Origin: Acephala macrosclerotiorum
Taxonomy: Eukaryota > Ascomycota > Leotiomycetes > Helotiales > Mollisiaceae
NCBI GenBank assembly: GCA_014904845.1
Contig: MU119203.1
Location: 744,001-808,000, forward strand
DNA: 64,000 bases
Direction of reading: 5' to 3'
Part shown: positions 1-12,800 of the stretch, in pieces
Position numbering within the stretch: position 1 is the first letter of the stretch
Layout of the letters: every line of letters starts with the position of its first letter
Made by a program: the position numbers and the translations under genes
The notes under the pieces: generated by a model
Databases searched by the model: none
What the model was told of the DNA's origin: nothing
What the model saw: the letters and a program-made list of their open reading frames with translations, nothing else

Positions 1-1333
1 CCACCATGAAAATATACGCCTTCTCAGCTGCTGCTGCCCAAATAAACTCCTTTGCAGTCATAGTGAAGTGATTCGCAGCAGAGACCACGAAAACAACAAC
101 ATCAATTTCTTCCTGTCGAGCAAAAACTGCTGTCGTCTTAGTAGTATCAGAATTGAGACCAGGTGCGTCGATGATTGAAATGTCAACGACTCCGTTATTG
201 AGGAGCGACTGGTCGATAGCCCGTACATCCTTGACATAAACTTTGCATTGCGTATACGTCTCATTCGAAGTTACAAGCTTCTCAAGGTCGTTTAATGTGA
301 AGACGTCGTAAGTGCTTTCGTTGTGTCGATCATAGTGCATATCCTTGTAAACGGCGTGCACTTCCTCAATGCCACCATTTTCCTTCGCATCCAGAACTTC
401 ACAGAATATGCTGGTACATGGCTGCTGGTCTTCCGGCAAAATCTTTCTTCGTAACAGGGCGTTGCAGAACGTTGATTTTCCCGCATTCAAGTCTCCTGTA
501 ACCAGGACTTTGCTTGTGCTATCCTCTATCCGCTCTCGCAACGATATGAGATGCTTGATGCTCGAGCTGATTTTACCATCCAGTAATGAAGCTATTGAGT
601 TCTTCTCCAACGAATGTACGAGCTCTGTCTGGTGTAGTGCTCCTAGCTTCAGATCCAACTTTAAAATCGAGAATTCTTGAGCAATTTGTGGGGTGACAAG
701 TCGTGGTTCAGGGATCGTCCTTTGCTCCGCCGCTTTGCTTGACTCTGGTTCTGCTCCAAAAGTTTGCGAACGTCTGAGAGCTCCTGGTCGACTCTCAGGA
801 AACGACGTAGCACCATCAGCAGTTGACTGCGTATGTACCAGTCCTGGTCGTGGATCCTGCTTCTGCGGTTGCGCCGTCTCTGCGCGTTGTACTGAAGGAT
901 AAGTCGCGGGCCAACTCGCGTTGAACTCCTGCAGACCCTTTAGACTTTCCATCACTCTCGCAATCGACCTCGATAACGTAGCTCTGTGCTGATTGTACCA
1001 CAATTGATGAATAGCATTGGCCTGTACCCTCCTATCGCTATCCGCCATATCGGTCATCATCCCATTCGGCATTGGCGAATGTGAAGGTGTAGGCCTATCC
1101 TCGGTCAGAGCAGGATTCCATGCAGGAGCACCATTGATGCTATCGCCGGCCACACTTCCTCCATACCCCGAATCATTGTCCAGGAGAGCTCGTAACCGGG
1201 CAGCGCTTTCTGATGTTGATCCGGACCCAACGGTCACATATTGGGGTCGAGATGACTGTCGTCGTGGATTGCTTAACTCTGATTCTTCTCCTCCGCTCGC
1301 CTTGCCCTTCCCTTTCGCGTATTCCTGGCTCAT
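1..1333 (-). CDS. fzo1: Mitofusin-type transmembrane GTPase Fzo1, N-terminal part (cut by window edge)
   Basis: An uninterrupted minus-strand frame of 444 codons runs from ATG at 1333 off the window start. The first ~240 residues are a low-complexity Ser/Gln-rich leader with a conserved-looking helical stretch (HQLWYNQHRATLSRSIARVM). A dynamin-like GTPase domain follows: P-loop GDLNAGKSTF near residue 283, the later switch motif DAPGLNSDTTKT, and VVFVVSAANHFT. This order is that of the fungal mitochondrial outer-membrane fusion GTPase Fzo1, which tethers and fuses mitochondria. The rest of the GTPase domain, the heptad repeats and the membrane segments lie outside the window. It is divergent with the ESCRT gene at 1774, sharing 440 bp. 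The family is certain as a dynamin-like GTPase; Fzo1 specifically is likely. Confidence 0.85.
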   Translation of the reverse strand, partial: MSQEYAKGKGKASGGEESELSNPRRQSSRPQYVTVGSGSTSESAARLRALLDNDSGYGGSVAGDSINGAPAWNPALTEDRPTPSHSPMPNGMMTDMADSDRRVQANAIHQLWYNQHRATLSRSIARVMESLKGLQEFNASWPATYPSVQRAETAQPQKQDPRPGLVHTQSTADGATSFPESRPGALRRSQTFGAEPESSKAAEQRTIPEPRLVTPQIAQEFSILKLDLKLGALHQTELVHSLEKNSIASLLDGKISSSIKHLISLRERIEDSTSKVLVTGDLNAGKSTFCNALLRRKILPEDQQPCTSIFCEVLDAKENGGIEEVHAVYKDMHYDRHNESTYDVFTLNDLEKLVTSNETYTQCKVYVKDVRAIDQSLLNNGVVDISIIDAPGLNSDTTKTTAVFARQEEIDVVVFVVSAANHFTMTAKEFIWAAAAEKAYIFMV

Positions 1334-1773
1334 CGTGATAGTGCGGGAAGCATTCGTAGGTGTTAAAGGCGAAGTTTTCTAAGGGATGGTCTGTTATGAT
1401 GCTTTCATGCAGGAGGCGAAGAAATTCCGCTGTGTAATCTTAGCGCCGATTGGTTCACGTGCAAAGAAGTTTTTCTGGCAAATGTCCCAGCAATGTTGGA
1501 GACTTCTGGTCATAGGAAATAGACAAAATTCGAAGAGAACTTTCAATTTTTGAGGTTCAATTTTCACTTTCGTCCCTTATGATTCAGAGACATCGGTGAC
1601 TTTGAAAAAATTGTCAGGAGCAGGTATTCGCCTTAAGACCGAGGCTGCCGTAAGGCGAGGTTGCCGGGTTGCTTGCTTGGCACTAACGGCCGCGATAGCA
1701 TGACTAGGACCCGCGATAGGCACCTTCATATCTGATCTCCCACTTCACAGAAGTCTACAAACTTCACAACAAA

Positions 1774-2627
1774 ATGAATGTAAGATTTTTCTCACTGCTA
1801 AGTCTAACTCCCACTGATTCATATTTCAGATCGTCGAATGGGCCTTCGGAAAGCGCATGACGCCCGCAGAGCGTCTGCGCAAACACCAGCGTTCTCTCGA
1901 GAAGACGCAGCGCGAATTGGACCGAGAACGAGTCAAGCTTGAGAACCAGGAGAAAAAGCTCATACAAGAAATCAAGAAGAGTGCCAAGGCGGGGCAGATG
2001 GGAGCATGCAAGATCCAGGCCAAGGATTTGGTTAGGACTAGGAGATATATTGAGAAGTTCTACTCTATGAGGACGCAGCTGCAGGCTATTTCGTTGCGCA
2101 TACAGGTACATTTTCCTTACCTTTGCAGTTGGGGAGAGAGATTTATTGCGTGCCATGAGGCTGACGGGATTATTTTACATAGACTGTACGCACGAACGAG
2201 CAGATGATGCAGGCCATGAAGGGCGCGACTGGAGTTCTGGGCAGCATGAACCGCAGTATGAATCTGCCAGCTTTACAGCGGATTGCTATGGAATTTGAGA
2301 GGGAGAACGATATCATGGATCAGAAACAAGAGATGATGGACGATGCTATCGATGATGTTACTGGTCTGGAAGACGAGGCTGAGGGCGAGGAAGTGGTAGA
2401 ACAGGTTCTTGAGGAGATTGGTGTCGACTTGAAGAATTCTGTAAGTGGCCCTGTTGTCACATTGACCGAGATCTTGCTAACAATAGCCACAGATGGGTGA
2501 GGCTCCTTCAGGCCTCCAGAACAATGCTGTGGCAGAAGGGAGAGTTGCTCAAGCTATCGGAGGTGGTGGTGGTGGTGATCCAGGAGACAATGATCTCCAG
2601 GCCAGATTGGACAGTCTGAGGAGATGA
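1774..2627 (+). CDS. did4: ESCRT-III subunit Did4/Vps2 (CHMP2 type)
   Basis: Four exons, 1774-1779, 1830-2105, 2183-2440 and 2493-2627, give 224 residues. The first exon codes only Met-Asn, a micro-exon; the join restores the family start MNIVEWAFGKRMTPAERL. The basic N-terminal helix hairpin contains ELDRERVKLENQEKKLIQEI and KDLVRTRRYIEKF, then MEFERENDIMDQKQEMMDDA, as in human CHMP2A. The C-terminus ends in a MIM1-like helix (DLQARLDSLRR) that in the family binds the Vps4 ATPase. A poly-Gly run precedes it. The protein polymerises on endosomes during multivesicular body sorting. Length matches the family. All three introns are 50-77 nt with GT..AG ends. Confidence 0.93.
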
Positions 2628-3955
2628 GTTTGTGGATGTATAGCTGGCGTTTTTCGATACGGAGAGCAGGAGTTTGGGAAGCATTTTCAATCCATCATAC
2701 TGGTACACACTTGATCTGGCCCGGGGTAACGGCGGTCGGATTCCGCTGGGTGATTCTGCCTCTGGGAATGCCTTGCAGCTGGAACAGAAGAAACAGATCT
2801 CAAATTGGCCGATGGTCTTGCCTTCACCCATCGTGAAATTGTAATAGAACATGGCGATACAGAAGGACATGACAGATCAAATACCCGTCGTCCCAAGGTT
2901 GAACAGACTTTGCCGACTGAAACTCACCCCTCTATTGTATGGACTTTTTCGGAGCCGACGGCGTGTTCACGGCCGATCATGCCCCCTGGAATAGGCTGTG
3001 GGGTAGGAAAGGAAGCCCGCTAAACAGAGCAGCAGCGCGTGGAGTGCACAGCCTTGAACCACTGGGATCGTCGAGAAAGACTAGATCCTTCTCTGTTTCT
3101 TTCTGTGCTGACACTCATCTTCTCTACATAACTTTCCAGCTGCGGAAACCCGGATCCAACGTCTATTCGCATCAAACCAAACCGCCACCACACGCGAGAG
3201 CATAATCTTGAGGTTCATCTCGACCCCTCCGTCAGCGACAGAAAGACAAAGGCCAAGGTCCATCGACAAGCATCAACCCCTGCGATCCACCATTTCTACC
3301 TTGAACTTCTCGTCATCGCGGGCCGCAGTATCTTGCGACTATCAATTCCCTCAAAAAAATACTTGGGTGCCTTGATACCTACCTATTCACGCGTGCCAGC
3401 GTCCAGAGCTGCCGTAAACACCGAGAAACCCAAGTAAAGTACCGCGTTGTGTGAAAGAACGGCATTCCGGCACCTGCAGCCTTCCAGCGGATTTAACAGA
3501 TCTGGGGCTTGAGTACAACTTCCCCAGATACCCGAAACATATACACCGCATCTGCACGGTCAATCGTAAGTGTGGCTATTTCTTTTATTGGTAAATCAGG
3601 GCGCGTGCTACAAAGAAAGGCCGTTGTTGTACCCCACATACCACTTCGTCATCGTATGCTAAAACGAAGGCAGGGTCTTGAACCAAGACATAACTCCCAA
3701 CGACGACATCCCTCTACACAAACCGTTACTTCTCATAAACTCTACGAACATACGGATACTTGGGAATAGCACCTCCAACAACACATTTGCAGAATCCCCA
3801 ATTTCCATACCTGATCCCCGCGCATATCTCCGTACCGCTTCCGTACGCCCATACAACACATCCGAGTCTCCTCACGAGACATACACCCCGCAATCAACAA
3901 AGTGGCAGGAAGCAAGCGGAGGAGTTTTTCCTCCCAGGGAGGTCTGCTAAACAGA
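2628..3955. other. Gene-free 5' region of the PP2C gene
   Basis: About 1.3 kb with no coding frame I can support. It must hold the 3' end of the ESCRT transcript and the promoter and leader of the phosphatase. A GTAAGT-like donor near 3567 and the TTTTTCCTCCCAG acceptor just before the ATG at 3956 suggest a leader intron, not proven. Confidence 0.4.
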
Positions 3956-5876
3956 ATGTTTGGCAGCTCTGGGTCCCCACCGAAGGATGGCGGTCCAGAA
4001 TCCGTTGCGACAGAAGCCGTAGACCCAACGGATACCGGCAACCCATTGAAGACAATTGAGGAAAGCGGAAGTGCAGAAAAGCGCAGTGGCAATGGCAGCC
4101 CTCAGGGTAGACAAACTGGAGAGCAGGGAGGCAATGGGGAGAAGAAGCGTAGGAGTAGTGGTGTTGGCACAAAGGCCAGCTCTTTGCTCGCCAGTGCAAA
4201 GAACTCGTTGCATTTCAGCCAGAACCCAAATTCAGCAGGATTCATGCGCGCTACGGAAACAAATACACAGACACCTTTACAGAAGCTTGGAAAGCAAGAT
4301 CCGGCATTGAGCGTTCCTCAAGGTCAACACAACAACTCCGCCGGCGAGTCTCTTCCTGGACCTCGGTCTACGTTTACTGTGGGTGTTTGGGAAGATAAGA
4401 ACAAGAAATGCCGTCGTACTATGGAAGATACGCACGCGTTCCTCTACAATTTCTTACATACCCCAGCTCCAGCATTAGGATCGGAAAGTACGAAGTCGAA
4501 GTCAAACGAAGAACTGGCGATGAACGAGTCTACACCCAGTCTAGCTCCTACGACATCCGGTGCGGATATGATGGAGACAGATAACGGATACTTTGCCATT
4601 TTCGACGGACATGCTGGTACATTTGCTGCGGACTGGTGCGGAAAGAAGCTTCACATTATCTTAGAAGAGACGATTCGGAAGAATCCGAATACACCTATTC
4701 CGGAGCTTCTCGACCAGACTTTCACTACTGTTGATGCCCAATTAGAAAAGCTCCCTTTGAAGAACAGCGGCTGCACAGCTGTTTGTGCCGTTCTCCGATG
4801 GGAAGATAGGATACCAAACGCCCAATCCGCGACAGGATCAACAGCCATTGCACCAGCTACCGCTGCAGCAGTAAAGGCACAGGATGAAGCAGCAAAGAAT
4901 GAGGAAAAGGGTGGAGACAGCGGTGTTGACATGAGTAAATCAACGCCTCAAGCCAATGCAGCTTCGAGTACTACATCTATCGCTACCAACAGCGAAGCAA
5001 CGCATGCTCGACTTCGGAATACTGCATCACGTCAACGAGTCCTATATACAGCCAATGTGGGAGATGCTCGTATTGTTCTATGTAGGAATGGCAAGGCTTT
5101 GAGGTTATCGTACGACCACAAGGGCAGTGATGAGAACGAAGGAAAGCGTGTTGCCAGTGCCGGAGGCCTCATTCTGAACAACCGTGTCAATGGTGTATTA
5201 GCTGTTACTCGAGCTCTTGGAGACTCCTACATGAAGGATCTTGTTACCGGCCACCCATATACCACCGAGACAGTCATTCAGGCAGATCTTGATGAGTTCA
5301 TCATTCTTGCTTGCGATGGTGTAAGTAGTTTTCCCCCATCCGTCATACTTAGCTAATTAAACTTCGCAGCTCTGGGACGTCTGCTCCGACCAAGAAGCCG
5401 TCGACCTTGTCCGCAACCAACCCGACCCCATCGCCGCCGCCAAGCAACTTGTCGACCACGCCATCGCCCGCTTCAGCACAGACAACCTCTCTTGCATGAT
5501 TGTCCGCTTCAACAAAGCCGCCCTCCTAACCACAACCAAGGAACCCTCCTCCGCCATCGGCGTAGAAGGCGATCCTCACTCCATCCCCGGCAAGCCCAGC
5601 GAAGTCGACAAGATCGTCGGTGATGCTAGGAGAAAGGTCCAGGAAGATGGTGTTCCGGGTGTGGGTGTGAGCGGTAGTAATAGTGGAAAAGGACATGATC
5701 CGAAGATGCCGGATGAAGATGAGACGGTTAAGCAGAGAGCGGAGATGGAGAAGGTGGTTGAGGAGGAGCCGGGTTTGGTGGAGGGCGATGATCCCGAGAT
5801 GAGTATGGAGGGGGTGGAGGCTGTGAGTCCGGATACGAGGACGAAGTTTAGGTTGCCGGAGGCGTTGGGGAAGTGA
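3956..5876 (+). CDS. Protein phosphatase 2C (Ptc1-like), long N-terminal and C-terminal extensions
   Basis: Two exons, 3956-5320 and 5370-5876, give 623 residues. The frame is open upstream to a GTG at 3902, but the first ATG is at 3956 and I use it. PP2C motifs appear in order: RRTMEDTHA, the metal-binding [37 protein letters not shown], the long motif around [28 protein letters not shown] across the intron, and the final metal aspartate in [13 protein letters not shown]. All acidic metal ligands are present, so it should be an active Mg/Mn Ser/Thr phosphatase. An Ala/Lys-rich insert separates the second and third blocks. Yeast Ptc1 (281 aa) acts on the HOG MAP-kinase pathway; the extra tails here are typical of filamentous ascomycetes. 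The exact Ptc subtype is inferred. Confidence 0.88.
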
Positions 5877-6603
5877 TTGCTATGAGGATCTCTTTTCGTT
5901 TCTTTCTGTGGATCTATAGACTTGGTTGGTGATGGGCTGAACACGAAGGGAGGGAACGAAAACGGGACTGGAGTGGAGCTTTCATGCATGGGAAGCGGTT
6001 AAGGGTTATGATGGTTTTATGTCTTTGTCACGGTTGTCGAAGTGGATTGGAATGGAATCAGTCTTTTCTCGGGAAGAAGAGGCATGAGGCATGCTATGAT
6101 GGGTAAGGAAGCATTTGTTGAGCGCGTTGACTTTTTCTGGCGGAGCAGAGCAGAGCAGATATACATGCAGACACAGGCAAATCAAGAAAGAAAGCGAAAG
6201 CGAAATTACGTTGTGTATCTGGATACATTTCTGTGACGGTGATCTGGTATGGTGACCCGATTTCAAAGGTCATTCATTGATTTTACATTGAATGGTCCGA
6301 GTTTCAATTCACATCAGATGGCCAGGGAAGGGGTGTAAATTACCATTGCTATGATTCAGATTTCTCTAAGCAGACGGCCATACCATTTCGCAGACCATGC
6401 AACGCACGCAAGCTATGCGAGAGGAATCATGCCTCCCAGCCAAGTCAGAAAATCATATCCACTCATCTGCTCACATTCGCTTTTTTCGTTCCTCATGTAT
6501 CATAATCTTCGTCGTAATCTTTCTTCTTCTCCCCAAATCTCCCTTCCAATCCAGATCTCAAATATGCAGAGTATCAAGTGACCAGCTAGTGACGGCAAGC
6601 CAA
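5877..6603. other. Convergent 3' intergenic region
   Basis: The phosphatase gene ends at 5876 and the CAND1 gene stop is at 6604 on the other strand. No supported frame lies between. This must hold both 3' UTRs. Confidence 0.5.
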
Positions 6604-9600
6604 TCAATGAGTAGCAGCATCCTCACCCTTCTGCAAACTCCTAATCTGCGCATCAAAATCCTTCTCCACCCACTCCCAATAACTCCTCCAAGTCTGATGC
6701 TGCCCCGCATTCGCACCCACCCCACTGCTAGCCGCCGGAATCGCACTATGTAACAATAACGTAACCCTCAACACATTCTTGCTAGCTTCTTCCTGTTTCT
6801 CTACTTCCTGCTTAACAGCATTTTCTTTGAGTTTCGTGGACAGGATCTTGCGGAAACATTCGGCGATGGTGTCGAGTCGACGGGATGTCTCGTCGGGATC
6901 GAGGATTACGAGTTTGGTTAGCATGAGATTGCAGAGGGCTCGGATGTCGTGCTCGTCTTGGAGGCCAGCGATGACGCGGTTGTAGAAGTCGAGGATGTTG
7001 ATACGAGAGAAGGCTGTTTCCATTAGGGAGTAGAGGGTTTCGTAGGCGCTCTGTTTTGGAGGTTAGTTGGAAGATTGGAAAATAGGAGGGGGAGGAGGCT
7101 TGCCTTTCGGACTTCGAGACCGTCGTCGATCTTGTGCTTGAATGGACCCATTGTTACCTCGCGGATGAGCTTGGGGTTGATTACAGACTCGTTCATGACT
7201 AAAGGTAAAAGGACGCCGAGGTTTGGAATGATCAAGTCGGGCTTGTTGTGAGAGGCTGAGTTGAGTGTCGTCAAAGCCAGACGACGGTTCTCTAGCTCAG
7301 GATCCTTGAGCATGGTTAAGAGCATATCGATAAGAGTAGTCTTGAGGACCGCATCGAAGGCCGCGTCACTCTCGGGTAAGGTGTAACGAGTAGCTTGGAT
7401 TGCCATAGCTCGAACTGAGGGGTTCTCGTTTTGGAGATACAGCTAGACAGTGTGAGCGATTATCAAGACAACATGAATAGTAACTCTTACCTGTAATTGG
7501 GGAATGTATGTGTTAGGGTCAATGATCGCAAGTCTACCAATACACTCTGCTCCAACAGCCTTGTTGTCCTCGGTTTGAGATGCACCGAGCAAGCGATCCC
7601 AAATGGACTTAGTGAACTTGGTAATGTCGAGTGAAGAAGTGCTAGCTTGCTGGAGAATCTCCTTGATGGAGTGTAGCAACAAGTACTGAGCATTGCCACC
7701 CTTCTCCATTGTTGACAATATCTGAGGAAGGTAGACTTCAACATTGCCAGCACCAGCTCGTCCCAATGCAACTGCAGCAGCGAGAGGAACCTTCTCCGAC
7801 CGACTGTTGAATTGCTCGATAAAAGTGTTCGGCGCAATAGTCGAGGCGGCACCCATTCGTAGACCAGCTTCACCGAGGACAGCAAGGGCCAAGCATCTTC
7901 TGGCGTCATCTGAGTCGGGATTGACGGCCTCTGCCATGAAGCTCTTCACATCGACACCTATCGAGGAACCCCCGGAGACAAGTAGAGTACCAATAACCTT
8001 GCCGACGACAGTTGGATCGCCATTGACATGGACATCGGCTAATAGACCTGACATAAGCTTCTGACCTACACCTCCTTGGCCAATTTTCGTGACTAGTGTG
8101 AGAACTGCATCCAGAGTAGCACCGCTAAGAGGTGCCTTGAGGAGGTCACAGAGAGCTGCGTTCAATTGGTCAGAAACCACAATTTTGGCATTGTCTTCCA
8201 CTAAAGCCGAGAGAACGAGCAGAGCCGGACCGAGGAGATGCAGATCCGTAGTATTAAGAAGAGGTAGAAGCGCAGACACGAGGCCTTTGGTGGTAGCAGC
8301 ATCGAGAGCCTTTCTACTGGATGGTGCAACGACCAAGTTCTTCAGAGCCGCAAGACTAGCACCTCGTAACGATCGGTTGGCCTTGCGAAGCTGAGCGGAA
8401 AGCTCGAGCGAGACCTCTCGGATCCATGGGGGCTGTAATTGACCTTGGACGGTTGTCAAAGCAGCGATAGTATCCACAGCATGTACAGCGGCGAGGCGAG
8501 TTGTCTCATTCTTCAATCTCTCGTTCAAGAGATCTAATGCCGCAGCCCGATCTGCGTTAGAAACTAGTGCTGCACCTTCTGGGTTCGCAGTGCGTGCAAG
8601 TAAGATACCTAGGGCCTGAATAGCTCGTTGGCGTACTTCTAAGTCCGCGTCATTAGCAGAAACACGCCCAACGATGACTTTATAGAGCATTTGAAGATCT
8701 GCCTGGTGCTTTTGATGCATGGATCTAGACCGGGGAGGAGTCAAGGCCTTGACAAGCTGCTCGACGGTGCCGATGGCCTCGCTAGATATCTTGTGATATC
8801 TATCTGTCACGCCCGATACAATGCCAGGTACAATCTTTGCAAGGTATGGTTGAAGCACGCTGGAAGAGTGTGTCTTAGCAATGTCACTAAAAAGATGGAG
8901 TGCTGCAATGCGAAGGGTACTAGCTGTTGCCGAGGCGGCTCCTCCACTTGAGATCGTGGTTGAAGAACCTGTTGAGCCGGAAGTTGTCTTTACGGCATCA
9001 ATGATTGGTTCGACGATCTGGGCAAAGTATTCCGCTAAACCGCCATGCTGCACAGACACAATATCATCCAACAACTTGATCAAAGCTTGTTTTGTAGGAA
9101 TCGAGTTTCCTTTGAGAAGCTTTGTAGTCGATCGAATGAGAAGTGGGCTTAGCCGTGCTAGATCTGCTCTAGGACCAGAGGCGGGGATCGGCTCAGGCAT
9201 TGGCGAAGTCAGGCCTGCTGACATAGAGAGCAGACTCTTCGCATCGAAGTTTGTAGTGCTGCTTTGTCGTCTTCGCTTTCGGCTTTGCGGGGGATTATTG
9301 ATATAGTCAGAGGTTTCTTCCGAGTATGAAAGGACCACGCCTTCTCCAGTCTTCCGAACGAGCGATGCCATGGTCGAGATAATTTCCAATCGCACATTCT
9401 CTTCCCGCTCACTAAATCGCTGGACGAGCACTGGGGCGACTTGCATGTAGAGAGTACCATCATCTAGTAGATCTCCGCTCGCCCGGGTAGATATGACGGT
9501 GTAAAGAGCCTTGGCAGCACATCGTCGGACCTTCCAGCTGGCATCATCATCGTCATCATCAAACCCGGCCTCAGCCTCAAAATCATCGTCATCGCCGAAT

Positions 9601-10809
9601 TCGTCCATGTCATCCTCCTCAGGTTGTGTACCACCCATCTCCTCATCATCATCATCATTGTAGTTAGGGTCGTATTTGAGAAACCGTAGAAGGCCAGCAA
9701 TAGTCTCCTCGGTGTAAGGTCTCATTTCGTTGCCACATGACGAGAGAAAGCCATCCAACGCCACAAGGGCAGCTTCACGAACGTCGTCAGTCTCAGGATC
9801 TGGTTCTCCATCCTCAGCAGAATTTTCCAATTGCTCCGTTAGTTCTTCCTGGCTGAGGGCGGAAAGAACAAATGGTGCAAGTGTCTTCAAGTATGGACCG
9901 AATCTTGATGAGATTGAGCGAGCCATAGAACCAAGGATGGTGATGTATAGCCGTCTCTGCACAAGAGTAAGGTGCGGATTCCTCAGGCTTTCAATCAGCT
10001 GAGAAACGAAGGCGCCCAAACCATTATCCGTGAGGTACATTGCTAGTAATGACACTGCAACGACTGCTCGCTTCTTCACAACGGAGCTTGCTCGATCAGT
10101 TTCAAGGATCCCAACAAGCAGTGATTGGAAGGCTTCGACCTCGAGTTGCTGAAGCATAGGACCAAAGCATCTGACCACCTCGATTAACACATCCACAGCC
10201 TCAGAATCAACGTCCTTGCCAGATGCCAGGTCCAACATGCCTGGAGGGGGAGGAGGAAGCTTGACATTCTTTACAGGCTTGGCCAGCACAACACGACCTA
10301 TAAGTCGAGGAATGAGGACTCTGCTGATAGCGCCGTACGATTCCATTGTATCCTTCGATGGTGTTACGCCATTGACAGGACGAGGAAGGGTAGTAACGAC
10401 TGTTCGGAGTGCCATCGCAGGAATAGAATTATCAACCGAGTTCTCGGTGTTGAGGTTGGACAACTTCTCGAGGAGCGGAGGCAAGATACTGGTTGGAATC
10501 TTCATCACTAGTGGTCCAAGACTGTGAATTGTTAGTATAGTAACAATAATCCTTCTCGAGTATATCGTACCACTTGATTGCCAAATTCTGAACCTCGCCA
10601 TTTTGGTCGTCGAGGGTCTTCAGAATTCCGTCTACTGCTCTGGCAGCTGTGTTATAGTCGCTGTGCAGAAAGTCGGGCTTGCCAATAGTGAGCAGGTTGA
10701 AGAGATCGTTCAAAGACATGAATCTGTAGTCGGGGTCCGCATCGTGAAGCTTGGGAAGCAGTTGCGCCACCTGTTGCGGGGTCGCATTTGATGAGGCTTG
10801 AGTCGCCAT
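6604..10809 (-). CDS. cand1: Cullin-associated NEDD8-dissociated protein (CAND1/TIP120)
   Basis: Four exons on the minus strand, 10571-10809, 7491-10521, 7104-7442 and 6604-7050, give 1351 residues of HEAT repeats. The start MATQASSNATPQQVAQLLPKL and first repeats match CAND1. The family acidic loop is obvious around 9530-9660 (DDDDEEMGG, then DDDDDDASWKVRRCAAKALY). The C-terminus contains HKIDDGLEVRK-SAYETLYSLME and NAVKQEVEKQEEA, as in the animal protein. CAND1 wraps unneddylated cullin-RBX1 and exchanges F-box receptors on SCF ubiquitin ligases. Intron 3 (7051-7103) has a GC donor (AAG|GCAAGC) and an AG acceptor; the other two introns are GT..AG. Human CAND1 is 1230 aa, so the fungal form is slightly long. 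Confidence 0.95.
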
Positions 10810-11439
10810 GATGGATGATTACGTGCGTCAAGGCAGAAACAGGACAGAGAAAATCAGAGGGTAGAGGTTGTTATGAGGTCGCAATCATGGACGTGATATT
10901 GGGTACGGGCAAAACCATAAAGTGAATGACAGAAACCTTCGGACAAGGTCAGCTCTGGAGCTCTGCCTAAGGAAATAGAAGGCTACCGCGGGTGCCTAGA
11001 AAGGGGATATTGGTTGGAACTTACTTCGCAGATAGAGGACACTTCTAGATCAGCTAGCCTCAAGCTTGGTCAATGTAGTGTGAAAGAGACAAGCTCTTGC
11101 GGCTCAAGAAAGGTTTATGGTCTTGGTCGCGTTACTTCGTATACCTCTCGATATGTCGATTGTGGTGGGGTACTTTTTTAGCCTCAGGCATAAACCAATA
11201 AAGTGCTCTAAGCCGAATTTGGTACCCAGCTTCCGAGCTCTCTTCGCCCGTCAAAAGCGATGCCGTCGTCCGTGCTGGCGTGATAGAACCTTGACTTCCA
11301 GCCTCTTTCTTTTCAACGAAGCTTTACCTTCCCACCAATTGAGACGGTAAGCTTTCAACAATCCTTTAGGACTTGCTGGACATCTAATTCTTTACAGTGA
11401 TCATATTTCTGGACTTCATTGTTCAGTCATTACTTTGCA
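10810..11439. other. Divergent promoter region between CAND1 and the mitochondrial protein gene
   Basis: 630 bp between two head-to-head starts. No supported coding frame and no clear TATA box. It carries both 5' UTRs. Confidence 0.5.
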
Positions 11440-12276
11440 ATGGCATTCTCAAGAGTTGCAGCTTTGCGATCCGCCATCCGGAGTGCTCGACCTTCAATTG
11501 CTCGACCTCAATGCTTCCGTCAAGTTGTTCGACGAGGTTATGCCAGTGGTCATGGCTCTTCACAGGCAGGCGGCGATACTCTCTGGTGAGAAATGTGTGT
11601 AGCATCGTAAATGCACCATACTAACGACGTGATTTAGGGCGGTTGGAGCGGTCGCAATAACTGTCCCAACTTGTTGGTACATCCTGTCGAATGCACCAGA
11701 GCCTTCTCATGGCCACGGAGATCATGGTGATAGCCACGGCAAGGAGCATGAAGAGGAAACCGAGGAGTCGTCTAAGGATGATGAGCCCAAAGAGGAATCC
11801 AAGGACGAAGCCGAGGACAAGGAGACTTCCAGCGACACCGAAGAGAAGGACAACGACGAATCTGAGGACTCTGATAGTGGCGATGGGAAGGAAGCAGATA
11901 CTCCTGACACTTCAGATGATGAGGGAAGCGACGCTAGCGAGGATAAAAACATCAAGCAGCACATTCCTGATGCTAAGAGTGGTGCCAAGAAGAGAGTCGA
12001 AAGCAACAAGTCCATCAAGGCAGGCGAGAATGAGGATTCACAGGTGCGTTAAGGAGAACCGAGTCTTGTCTCAATTGCTGATATCAACAGGCCGCGGCAT
12101 CTAAGGAAGCTGGAAGCCACAACACTCAAGCTGGAAAGCAAGAAGGCCTGACAAACACCGACACTAAGCACCCAACCGATATTAGCAACGATCCCAGCAA
12201 GAGCAAGAAAGCTGAAGGCACTCCTGACACTGCCAAGTTAAAGGGAACTGTCGATCCCAAAAGAGGACAGGTATAA
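11440..12276 (+). CDS. Unrecognised acidic mitochondrial membrane protein
   Basis: Three exons, 11440-11585, 11638-12043 and 12091-12276, give 245 residues. The N-terminus MAFSRVAALRSAIRSARPSIARP is Arg/Ser/Ala-rich without acids, a mitochondrial presequence, followed by RRGYASGHG, a plausible processing site. One hydrophobic segment (WAVGAVAITVPTCWYIL) spans the first exon junction. A His-rich patch (HGHGDHGDSHGKEHEEE) then leads into a long Glu/Asp/Ser-rich region and a Lys-rich tail. This looks like a single-pass inner-membrane protein with a charged, disordered domain. Short proteins of this shape are common in ascomycetes but I do not know a function. A further splice at the terminal CAG|GTATAA (12268-12276) is possible and would change the last residues. 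Confidence 0.7.
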
Positions 12277-12800
12277 TCGCCCTGATTCATTGAAGTCATC
12301 AGTTTCCTAGCCAATTCTCAGAAGACATGCTCATATTCATCACCTCTTTTAGGAGGACTAGAGCTAGGCTAACCCTTAACCTAGCCCCAGAAAATTTAGA
12401 TCTTGCCTGGTGTGGATAATTGGAAAAGTGCTAGAACAGGTGCAAATATTCATGCGTCGAGACCTTTTCATGGCTGTATAAATAATGCATCTGATGTTCA
12501 GACATTCCGTTTACACGACTTCATTTTCTGTGATGGTTCGCGACGTTGTCCTCCCCTTTTCGCTTGAGCATTTGAAGAGAAGCGTGCCTTCCAAAGTTGG
12601 AAGTCGCCGTCCAAGGTTATGTCGACAATTCTGTGCTCTCGTTTCTGTTCTTCTTTCTCTTCAACATCACCAGCACAAGTATCACAACAACGCCTTCTGG
12701 CGACGCAGCATTCATAGCTATTGCACCGTAAGTTGACTTCTCATCACAGAGCCGCCAGCTACTGATCACCCCTCAATAGACTCATTGATATCGATACTGG
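12277..12800. other. Intergenic region before the PLAC8 gene
   Basis: 524 bp with no supported gene. A CT-rich stretch around 12640-12670 is typical of fungal promoters close to the start site. An alternative 5' exon for the PLAC8 gene could lie here. Confidence 0.35.

Noticed and set aside
3902..3955. 18-codon N-terminal extension of the PP2C gene from GTG at 3902
   Set aside because: It starts with GTG, not ATG, and includes a likely intron acceptor (CTCCCAG); the ATG at 3956 is the better start.
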